A program made the position numbers and the translations under genes. The notes under the pieces are model-generated. The model did no database searches. It was not told where the DNA came from and saw only the letters and a program-made list of their open reading frames with translations. A stretch of DNA of 11,954 nt from an uncultured Chloroflexota bacterium (GTDB lineage Bacteria > Chloroflexota > Anaerolineae > Aggregatilineales > Phototrophicaceae): assembly GCA_937988705.1 (NCBI GenBank), contig CALKIA010000281.1, positions 1 to 11,954 on the forward strand, read 5' to 3'. Below are positions 7,010-11,954 of the stretch, piece after piece; position 1 is the first letter of the stretch; the number at the start of each line of letters is the position of its first letter.

Positions 7010-8001
7010 CCACACCACCGCCGAAAGCCTACTGCAATTGTCTGGCGCAGGAGCGCGGACTCGATCCCGTGGGACATGCGGGCAGCTTTGACGACTGCCT
7101 GATCATCGAAACGCCGCTCCCGTGGCCCAACACGCTGTACCAGACCGCCGGGGCGCTCCCCCAAACCCTGCTTGACCTGATGGCGCTGTGGCTCAAAGAC
7201 TATTCTGCCGGTGCGGGTTATCCCCATCTGCCGCTCGTGATCGCGCCCGACCCGCAATACTCACATGAGGGTTTGCGCCGGATGCTGTTCTACACGCGCC
7301 CCGCTGGCGCGTTCGCCCGGTTCGATAAGGTCGAGTACCTTGTCCCAACTGCTGAAGTCGGAGCGCTGGTCTGGTCGCTGTATCAGGAGCGCGCTGCCCT
7401 GCCCCGGTTCGAAGCTTATCGTGTGCCCGCTGCCGAGCCCATCCGCGACCTGCTCGTGTGCACGCATGGCACGGTCGATGCCGCCTGCGCCAAGTTTGGC
7501 TTTCCGCTCTACAAATCGCTGCGCACGCATCATGCCAGCGACGTCCTGCGCGTCTGGCGGGTGAGTCACTTTGGCGGGCATGTGTTCGCACCGACGCTCA
7601 TGGACATGCCAACCGGGCATTACTGGGCGTATGTGGGACAGACACAGGCGGCACACATCGTGCGACGTACCGGCGCGGTGAGCGCGCTGCGCGGCCATTA
7701 TCGCGGGTGGGCGGGGATGCACGTGGGCTTTGAGCAAGCCGCCGAGTGCGAACTGTGGCAGCAGCACGGCTGGTCGTGGTTCGACTATCATAAACAGGCG
7801 ACCAGCACGATCGATCCAGACGGCGCTGAGGTCGCTATCACCTATGCGCCCGCAGACTCCACCCGTGAAGTGACCGCCAACCTCCGCGTGTTGACCAGCC
7901 ACACGGTCGAAACACCCCATTCCACGAACGAACCAGACAGTTACGATTATCCCCAATATCAGATCGTGCGCGTCAACTCCACGCCACCCACCGGGTCTTA
8001 A
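7006..8001 (+). CDS. Sucrase/ferredoxin-like (Suc_Fer, Apd1-type) thioredoxin-fold [2Fe-2S] protein; candidate ferric-siderophore reductase
   Basis: 331 aa, soluble, no signal peptide. The N-terminal half has the Suc_Fer opening: Cys10/Cys12 in YCNCLAQERGLDPVGHAGSF, then CLIIETPLPWP around residue 31. The C-terminal thioredoxin-like ferredoxin domain begins about residue 147 with DLLVCTHGTVDAACAKFG, where Cys152 and Cys161 are eight residues apart. It continues with VWRVSHFGGHVFAPTLMDMP, placing His188 and His192 in an H-X3-H pattern. Yeast Apd1 and Aim32 of this family are known to bind [2Fe-2S] through two Cys and two His. The adjacent CC seen in many homologues is AC here (Ala160-Cys161), which still leaves the two-Cys/two-His set. 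It overlaps the ATPase gene by ATGA, so it belongs to the siderophore operon. I infer a role in reducing imported ferric siderophore, as FhuF or SIP proteins do elsewhere; this is not shown by the sequence alone. Confidence 0.85.
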   Translation: MTTPPPKAYCNCLAQERGLDPVGHAGSFDDCLIIETPLPWPNTLYQTAGALPQTLLDLMALWLKDYSAGAGYPHLPLVIAPDPQYSHEGLRRMLFYTRPAGAFARFDKVEYLVPTAEVGALVWSLYQERAALPRFEAYRVPAAEPIRDLLVCTHGTVDAACAKFGFPLYKSLRTHHASDVLRVWRVSHFGGHVFAPTLMDMPTGHYWAYVGQTQAAHIVRRTGAVSALRGHYRGWAGMHVGFEQAAECELWQQHGWSWFDYHKQATSTIDPDGAEVAITYAPADSTREVTANLRVLTSHTVETPHSTNEPDSYDYPQYQIVRVNSTPPTGS

Positions 8002-8055
8002 TTCACGCGAATCCCATGCCCCGCTGTAACGGCATCCATTGACGAGCCGGGACAC

Positions 8056-8072
8056 TTAAGGCGGATTTAAGG
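8056..8072 (+). promoter_or_regulatory. Direct repeat TTAAGG-N5-TTAAGG upstream of the PDZ protein
   Basis: TTAAGG occurs at 8056-8061 and again at 8067-8072, exactly 11 bases apart, about one helical turn. Tandem hexamers at this spacing are typical of OmpR/PhoB-type response regulator sites. It lies about 100 bases before the PDZ-protein start, in the 169-base gap after the siderophore operon. I could not find a convincing -10 at matching distance, and no strong terminator separates the two transcription units: only a 5-bp ATGCC/GGCAT stem at 8016-8035 without a T run. Confidence 0.22.
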
Positions 8073-8170
8073 ATATTTGAGTCACAGATAACCATGAAGT
8101 TCGCGCACCGGAGTAGGCTAGAAGCGTAGTTGTAACCGTTGCCGTGAAACGATTGAAGGAGATGAAATCG

Positions 8171-9046
8171 ATGAAGAAGTTAGCCAGTGTTCTGCTCGGC
8201 GCGAGTATCGCGCTCTCGACCGTCACCGCCGGCGCGCTCTTCGCGCAGGAAGCGACCGAAACCCCCGACACGACCGTCACGCAGGCTGCGACCGTAGCCA
8301 CCCGCGCTTCGCTTGGCGTCATCGCGGATGACAGCACCGGGCAGATCGTCGTCGCCCGTGTGCGCAGCGGTTCGGCAGCGGAAGCGGCCGGTCTGCTCGC
8401 AGGTGACATTATCACAGCATTCAACGGCACGGCCGTGACTACGGCCAGCGAACTGCGCGACCTCGTGCAGGCCGCCGCCCCCGGCGCGGTCGTCACGGTG
8501 GACATCGTGCGTGACGCTGCGGAGCAGTCGGTCGAAGTGACCTTGGGCGAGTCGTCTGTATCGAATGATCGCGGTCGGGGCGGGCGCGGCGGGATGGACT
8601 TCGCGACCGATCCTGAAGCGGCGGTCGAGCGTCTGCTCGACGCAGATATCGAAGTCAGCGACGCGGGCTACACCGTCACCGCCCTTGCGGATAGCGGTAA
8701 CGCCTTCGGCCTCGCAGTCGGAGATGTGGTGGTAAGCATCAACGGGCAAGCGGTCGCGGATCTCGACCTGACGACACTCAGTGACGACCTGGCGGCGGCG
8801 GGCAGCACGGAAATCAGCGTCGTAGTGACGCGGGCGGACGCGGACGTGACACTCACTGGTGCGGCCCGCGCGGGGCATGGTTTCGGTCGCGGCATGGACG
8901 GCGGTCAGGGTATGCCAGACTCCGGGAGTGGTGCTGTGGGGCGCGGTGGTCGCGGCGGCCGGCATGGTGGCGGTCTGACCCCGCCGACGAGCGACTCGGG
9001 CACAACCCCGGTTGCTCCGGATGCGACGCAGGAAGCTTCGACGTAA
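8171..9046 (+). CDS. Secreted protein with two PDZ-like domains and a Gly/Arg-rich tail
   Basis: 291 aa from ATG 8171, chosen because AAGGAG (8156-8161) lies 9 bases before it and the protein then starts with an ordinary signal peptide (MKKLASVLLGASIALS, cleavage likely after Ala25 in ALFA/QEATE). PDZ domain 1 spans about 46-127: LGV, then VVARVRSGSAAEAAGLLAGD and ITAFNGTAV, as in HtrA/DegP-type PDZ domains. A linker with RGRGGRGG (about 134-141) leads to a weaker PDZ-like repeat about 152-230 (GLAVGDVVVSINGQAVADLD). Residues 236-268 are rich in Gly and Arg, followed by a Pro/Thr/Ser end. There is no serine-protease domain and no transmembrane anchor after the signal peptide, so it probably acts as an extracytoplasmic scaffold or peptide-binding factor. 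The target is unknown. Followed by a strong terminator. Confidence 0.85.
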   Translation: MKKLASVLLGASIALSTVTAGALFAQEATETPDTTVTQAATVATRASLGVIADDSTGQIVVARVRSGSAAEAAGLLAGDIITAFNGTAVTTASELRDLVQAAAPGAVVTVDIVRDAAEQSVEVTLGESSVSNDRGRGGRGGMDFATDPEAAVERLLDADIEVSDAGYTVTALADSGNAFGLAVGDVVVSINGQAVADLDLTTLSDDLAAAGSTEISVVVTRADADVTLTGAARAGHGFGRGMDGGQGMPDSGSGAVGRGGRGGRHGGGLTPPTSDSGTTPVAPDATQEAST

Positions 9047-9070
9047 ATCCGCGTCTTATCCGGCTAATAG

Positions 9071-9105
9071 ACCCGGCGATCAGTCATGGTCGCCGGGTTC
9101 TTTGT
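9071..9105 (+). terminator. Rho-independent terminator after the PDZ-protein gene
   Basis: A perfect 9-bp stem, ACCCGGCGA (9071-9079) pairing with TCGCCGGGT (9090-9098), encloses a 10-base loop and is followed by TTCTTTGT. The GC-rich stem plus T-rich tract 25 bases after a stop codon is the classical arrangement. It should end transcription of the PDZ gene, and perhaps read-through from the siderophore operon. Confidence 0.87.
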
Positions 9106-9128
9106 ATGAATGTCCTGCAGAGCTGCGG

Positions 9129-9134
9129 TAAAAT
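9129..9134 (+). promoter_or_regulatory. Candidate -10 element for the deaminase gene
   Basis: TAAAAT matches TATAAT at five of six positions and sits just after the terminator, so the deaminase needs its own promoter in this interval. Transcription would start near 9141, about 26 bases before the ATG. No good -35 hexamer is visible at 16-18 bases upstream, so confidence is limited. Confidence 0.35.
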
Positions 9135-9166
9135 GGCCAGCGTTCGCCCAATGTGTGGAGCAATGT

Positions 9167-9646
9167 ATGTTGATTACGGAAACCGATCTCGTCCTGCTGC
9201 GGCGCTCGTTTGCGTTAGCGGCTGCCGCCCGTGCGCATGGCAATCATCCCTTCGGCGCGCTCCTCGCTGACCCCACCGGGAAGATTCTGGTAGAAGCGGA
9301 AAACACGGTCAGTACTGAGCGCGATCTGACCGGCCATGCCGAAACCAACCTGATCCGCGCCGCCTCCCGCCAGCTCTCCCCGGAAGTTCTGGCGGCCGCC
9401 ACGGTCTACACGAGTACGGAACCGTGCGCAATGTGCGCGGGCGCGATCTACTGGTCAGGCGTCTCCCGCGTGATTTTCGGCGTATCCGCCGCCGACCTTG
9501 AGCAGATCGTCGCCGACACGCCGGAAAACACGCTCGCGCTGTCCGCGGAACGTGTGCTCAACGCTGGGCAGCGGCGCGTCACCGTGGTGGGGCCGCTGCT
9601 GCTGGACGAAGCGCGGGCTGTGCATGCCGGTTTCTGGCGCACCTGA
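9167..9646 (+). CDS. Zinc-dependent nucleoside/base deaminase (cytidine deaminase-like fold)
   Basis: 159 aa. It catalyses hydrolytic deamination of a purine or pyrimidine base or nucleoside in the cytosol. Zinc and catalytic residues are intact: His57-Ala58-Glu59 in TGHAETNLIRAA (Glu59 as proton shuttle) and Cys87/Cys90 in TEPCAMCAGAIYWSGV. The segment NHPFGALLADPTGKILVEAENTV (residues about 26-48) and the ending VVGPLLLDEARAVHAGFWRT fit the free-standing 'nucleoside deaminase' group related to guanine deaminase, not TadA: TadA's usual tRNA-binding Arg/Lys-rich C-terminus is absent. The ATG at 9167 is preferred over an in-frame start at 9110, since that one lies directly beside the terminator, and TGGAG (9156-9160) is 6 bases before 9167. 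Exact substrate uncertain. Confidence 0.88.
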   Translation: MLITETDLVLLRRSFALAAAARAHGNHPFGALLADPTGKILVEAENTVSTERDLTGHAETNLIRAASRQLSPEVLAAATVYTSTEPCAMCAGAIYWSGVSRVIFGVSAADLEQIVADTPENTLALSAERVLNAGQRRVTVVGPLLLDEARAVHAGFWRT

Positions 9647-9659
9647 CCCACCTCGAAAT

Positions 9660-10802
9660 CTAGGCGGCAGGTGACCCTAGCGGGTGTTCCAACTTGGGGC
9701 GGGCGGCATGGCGCGCCCGTCCGGCCGTCATTACCATCACACCCAAAAACAGCAGCACGGCGATCACATTGACCAAGCCACCGACCATGCGACCGGGTGT
9801 CCAGGCGGCGAGATCGCTCACAACCCGCGCGGCCAGTGCCGTGTGGAGCGTGCCCAGCGGCACGTAGAACCAGCGCGCAAACGGGATCGTCTGCCCGGTC
9901 AGCGCGGGGATGATGATCGGCGCGTGCCCAAAAATCATCGACATGACGAAACCTAACAGAATCGCATGCAGAAACGCATCGTATTGGAATCCCGCATACA
10001 GCGCCCCGAAACCAACGGCGAGACCACCGCCCACGCCTAACCACACATAACCGATGAGCAGGCAGGCGGCGATATAGCGCGGCAGGCCTGAGCTGCGAAT
10101 CGTCCGGCGCGCGATGTCATAGCGCAGCAGCCAGAGCGCCAGCGCGATTTCACCCACGCCGATCACCCGCGCGCCGAGGTCGAGCGTCAGCACGCTGGCG
10201 CCGAGTCCCAGCAGAAACAATCCGACCGCCAGCGCGAATAACTGCTGACTGCGCCGGGTCAGGCGGCGGACCCGCGCGAGTTCTAGCCGTTCGCCCACAA
10301 TGGTCAGCACGAGAAAGCCGATCCACAGGTGCACAATCTCGTAGACGGGCTGACCGCTCGTCCACAGCAGATTGCCCAGCAACCAGCTCACCGCCCCCAA
10401 GGCCATCGTGACCGTGTACAGGGCGCTATGCCGCCGCAGAATCACGACGAAAATCAAGCCCAGTCCCGCGCTGCCCAGAGTGATCAGACCCAAAGCACCG
10501 GGCTGTGCGCCCTGAACGACCAGCCAAATCGCGCCGCTCGCCGTGCTCAGCGGTGCCAGAATCATCCACCCATAGCGCCGATCCAGATTTACGAGCGCAA
10601 TCGTGCGTTCCAGCGTGATCAGCGTGCCCATCAAGGCGACCATCAGCGAACCGTGGATGCCAACCAGCGGCGCGGTAATCGTCGGCAGCGCCCAGCCGAG
10701 GCGCTGCGTTGCCGCCCATAAGCCGAGCAGCACACCCACGGCCACCGTGACCATCAGCAACCGCGAGAGCGCCGGACGCCAACGAAACGTCAGCCCCTTC
10801 AT
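9660..10802 (-). CDS. NnrS-like polytopic membrane protein (putative haem/copper-linked, 12 helices)
   Basis: 380 aa, almost entirely hydrophobic with about 12 membrane helices. Histidines sit within or at the edges of helices: His50 (VGIHGSLMVALMGTLITLER), His158 (VHLWIGFLVLTIVGERLELA), His279 and His293 (FLHAILLGFVMSMIFGHAPI) and His320. This pattern resembles NnrS, a haem/copper membrane protein of nitric oxide metabolism, and more loosely subunit I of haem-copper oxidases. The start is the ATG at 10802, because it overlaps the cupin stop as ATGA (10799-10802); a longer frame from 10907 would run through most of the cupin C-terminus. It is the last gene of the minus-strand operon and converges on the deaminase gene with only 13 bases between the stops. 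A role in NO or metal/respiratory stress is inferred from family resemblance. Confidence 0.75.
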   Translation of the reverse strand: MKGLTFRWRPALSRLLMVTVAVGVLLGLWAATQRLGWALPTITAPLVGIHGSLMVALMGTLITLERTIALVNLDRRYGWMILAPLSTASGAIWLVVQGAQPGALGLITLGSAGLGLIFVVILRRHSALYTVTMALGAVSWLLGNLLWTSGQPVYEIVHLWIGFLVLTIVGERLELARVRRLTRRSQQLFALAVGLFLLGLGASVLTLDLGARVIGVGEIALALWLLRYDIARRTIRSSGLPRYIAACLLIGYVWLGVGGGLAVGFGALYAGFQYDAFLHAILLGFVMSMIFGHAPIIIPALTGQTIPFARWFYVPLGTLHTALAARVVSDLAAWTPGRMVGGLVNVIAVLLFLGVMVMTAGRARHAARPKLEHPLGSPAA

Positions 10803-11143
10803 ACGCCCGCGGCTGCCGGACGCTGCGCTTTGACCATCAGCAGCAGCATGGTGAGCGGGGTTGCAGCGTTGACGCTGTGCGGTAATTGAGCGTCCATGTG
10901 GAACCACGCGCCCGCTTTGACCGAATGCTCTTGCCCGCCCATGCTGACCGTGCCCTCGCCCGAAAGAATGTGGATTGTCGCGGGCATGGACGCCGTATGC
11001 TCGGAGAGTGACTGGCCAGCAGCAAAGCCAAACACGATGACCTTGAGCGCCTCATCTTGATAAATCGTCCGACTGGTGATGCTGTCGGGCATCGTCTCGC
11101 CGACGAGCGCCGACAAGTTTTCAAACCATGCGTATTGAGACAT
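10799..11143 (-). CDS. Small single-domain cupin protein
   Basis: 114 aa, cytosolic. The cupin barrel is visible from about residue 35: VIVFGFAAGQSLSEHTASMP (first motif, with Glu48/His49) followed by ATIHILSGEGTVSMGGQEHS and the second motif AGAWFHMDAQLPHSVNA, where a His precedes the final strand. These His/Glu residues could bind one metal ion. The C-terminus is Ala/Pro-rich. Such small cupins are often sensors or metal-binding regulators and rarely have a predictable reaction. The start ATG is preceded on the minus strand by AGGAGC (11153-11158) with a 9-base spacer, a good ribosome binding site. It lies 48 bases after the mini-subunit-I gene and overlaps the NnrS-like gene by ATGA, so it is translationally coupled to that membrane protein. 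Confidence 0.87.
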   Translation of the reverse strand: MSQYAWFENLSALVGETMPDSITSRTIYQDEALKVIVFGFAAGQSLSEHTASMPATIHILSGEGTVSMGGQEHSVKAGAWFHMDAQLPHSVNAATPLTMLLLMVKAQRPAAAGV

Positions 11144-11191
11144 GACTAGCCTGCTCCTATTTATGTCCGATTGACGAAGTGTCCGGCGCGC

Positions 11192-11593
11192 TCACACGCC
11201 GAACGGTTTGATTCGTGGATAAAGCTGAACGGCGAAGGCGGCGGCGCCGATTAATTGCAGGCCGCGCCCCACTGCGCTGAACTCACTGCCGGCCGCCGAT
11301 CCGATCACCACGGCAAGAATGCCGACATTCAGCAGGCCAAAGCCCGCCCAGGCCCATCGCACCTGTCCGAAGCGCGCCGTTCCGGTGAACCGGGGCATAA
11401 TCCAAAAGGCGACCCCGAGCGCGAGCTGCAAAATCCAGCCGAACAGCACGAATTCGAGATGGGCGGGCAGCAGGCGCCAGATCGCCCCCGCGACCGGCAG
11501 CCCCTTGTTCCACAACAGCAGCGCCCCTAACGTCACGCCACAGCCGAAATAGATCAGGGCGGCGCGGATCATCCACACACTTAAGCGCGGCAT
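11192..11593 (-). CDS. Small four-helix membrane protein resembling a fragment of cbb3/NO-reductase-type subunit I (paralogue 2)
   Basis: 133 aa with four hydrophobic segments, about residues 8-27, 46-66, 81-99 and 108-125. The core AHLEFVLFGWILQLALGVAF plus WIMPRF (residues 44-69) puts His45 at the start of helix 2, followed by a GW..QL..GVA.W..PRF signature. That signature is repeated in the gene immediately upstream. Annotated relatives are usually called cytochrome c oxidase subunit I-like, but the protein is only about a quarter of the length of a real subunit I and cannot carry the six His ligands of that enzyme. It starts one base after the upstream paralogue's stop. It may bind haem or form a heterodimer with the paralogue; this is inference. 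Confidence 0.75.
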   Translation of the reverse strand: MPRLSVWMIRAALIYFGCGVTLGALLLWNKGLPVAGAIWRLLPAHLEFVLFGWILQLALGVAFWIMPRFTGTARFGQVRWAWAGFGLLNVGILAVVIGSAAGSEFSAVGRGLQLIGAAAFAVQLYPRIKPFGV

Positions 11594-11594
11594 C

Positions 11595-11954
11595 TCAGCG
11601 CTCCTTCACCCGACTCCACGTATTGAAGATGAACCCCCACGCCGCGACCAACTGGCACACAGCGGACAGCGCCAGCATCCAACCAGCATCCGGTTGCAGC
11701 GCGGTGAGCGGCTCACCGAACCCGCGCAGAATCAGACCAGAGTTGAGCGCGACATACACGCCCCACGCCACCGTATCGCTGCGCCGGGGTCGCTCTTTGC
11801 TGAACTTGGGGAACATCCAGTACGCCACGCCGATGATCAGTTGGGTCACCCACCCCACCATAAGAAAGTGCAGATAAACCAGGCGCAGCGCTTGCAGCGC
11901 AGGAGACAGTCCCAGCAGGGGTTGGGCAGCGACGAGGGCGGCCATACTGAGCGC
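11595..11954 (-). CDS. Small membrane protein resembling a subunit I fragment (paralogue 1), 5' end cut by window edge
   Basis: At least 116 aa from an ATG at 11945, but the frame stays open to the edge (Ala-Leu-Ser precede that Met), and comparison with the downstream paralogue suggests about 15-20 N-terminal residues lie outside the window. The core LHFLMVGWVTQLIIGVAYWM followed by FPKF carries one His (His26 counted from the visible Met) and aligns with the core of the 133-aa neighbour. The segment WGVYVALNSGLILRG likewise matches WAGFGLLNVGILAVV in the neighbour. It ends in a charged tail, WSRVKER. First visible gene of the operon. Confidence 0.72.
   Translation of the reverse strand, partial: ALSMAALVAAQPLLGLSPALQALRLVYLHFLMVGWVTQLIIGVAYWMFPKFSKERPRRSDTVAWGVYVALNSGLILRGFGEPLTALQPDAGWMLALSAVCQLVAAWGFIFNTWSRVKER

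Noticed and set aside
7261..8055. Minus-strand frame (264 aa) opposite the sucrase/ferredoxin-like gene
   Set aside because: Antisense shadow of a gene whose Cys/His motifs and operon coupling are clear.
8180..8965. Minus-strand frame (261 aa) opposite the PDZ protein
   Set aside because: High-GC shadow; the plus strand has a ribosome binding site, signal peptide and terminator.
9110..9166. Upstream in-frame start of the deaminase
   Set aside because: It directly abuts the terminator and contains the likely -10 element. The ATG at 9167 has a ribosome binding site and gives the usual family length.
9640..9673. CACCTG/CAGGTG inverted repeat between the convergent deaminase and NnrS-like genes as a bidirectional terminator
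   Set aside because: Only a 6-bp stem with a 22-base loop and no T-rich tract on either side.
10803..10907. N-terminal extension of the NnrS-like protein
   Set aside because: It would overlap about 100 bases of the cupin gene and is polar and Arg/Gln-rich. The internal ATG gives the standard ATGA junction and a membrane-protein beginning.

Overview
The window reads as a chromosomal segment from a GC-rich, probably heterotrophic bacterium. I infer Chloroflexota (Anaerolineae-like). The reasons are the gene repertoire, the two exported proteins whose predicted mature ends both begin QEATE followed by Thr/Pro/Ala-rich sequence, and the NnrS-like/mini cytochrome-oxidase-like membrane gene cluster. 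No rRNA or universal marker is present, so the phylum call is an inference. I found no RNA genes, CRISPR arrays, insertion sequences or phage genes, and no frameshifted genes. Both window ends cut through a gene.

Layout. (1) Positions 1-2593, minus strand: a compact three-gene ABC-2 type exporter operon, transcribed leftward, with one ATPase (330 aa) followed by two different PF06182-type permeases. The last permease runs off the left edge. (2) Positions 2594-3029: a 436-base divergent intergenic region. It carries a plausible promoter for the rightward operon, a perfect 15-base palindrome (7-1-7) over its -35 element, and a second 13-base palindrome in the predicted leader. (3) Positions 3030-8001, plus strand: a tightly packed five-gene ferric-siderophore uptake operon: periplasmic-type binding protein, two FecCD permeases, a FepC/FhuC-like ATPase and, overlapping it by four bases (ATGA), a sucrase/ferredoxin-like protein. 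That last protein carries the Cys-X8-Cys and His-X3-His pattern of Apd1-type bis-histidinyl [2Fe-2S] proteins. (4) Positions 8171-9046, plus: a secreted protein with two PDZ-like domains and a Gly/Arg-rich tail, followed by a strong intrinsic terminator. (5) Positions 9167-9646, plus: a zinc-dependent nucleoside/base deaminase. (6) Positions 9660-11954, minus: a convergent operon of two small paralogous four-helix membrane proteins resembling fragments of cbb3/NO-reductase-type subunit I, a small cupin, and a larger 12-helix NnrS-like membrane protein. The cupin and NnrS-like genes overlap by ATGA.

How the genes work together. The five-gene operon makes a self-consistent iron-acquisition unit: capture of the ferric siderophore, import through a FecCD heterodimer driven by the ATPase, and probably reductive iron release by the [2Fe-2S] protein. 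The right-hand operon probably handles nitric oxide, haem/copper or respiratory redox stress. Its four members look like a conserved module, but the exact function is not established. The most worthwhile leads are the siderophore-coupled Apd1-like protein, the palindrome-promoter arrangement before the iron operon, and the mini-subunit-I/cupin/NnrS module.
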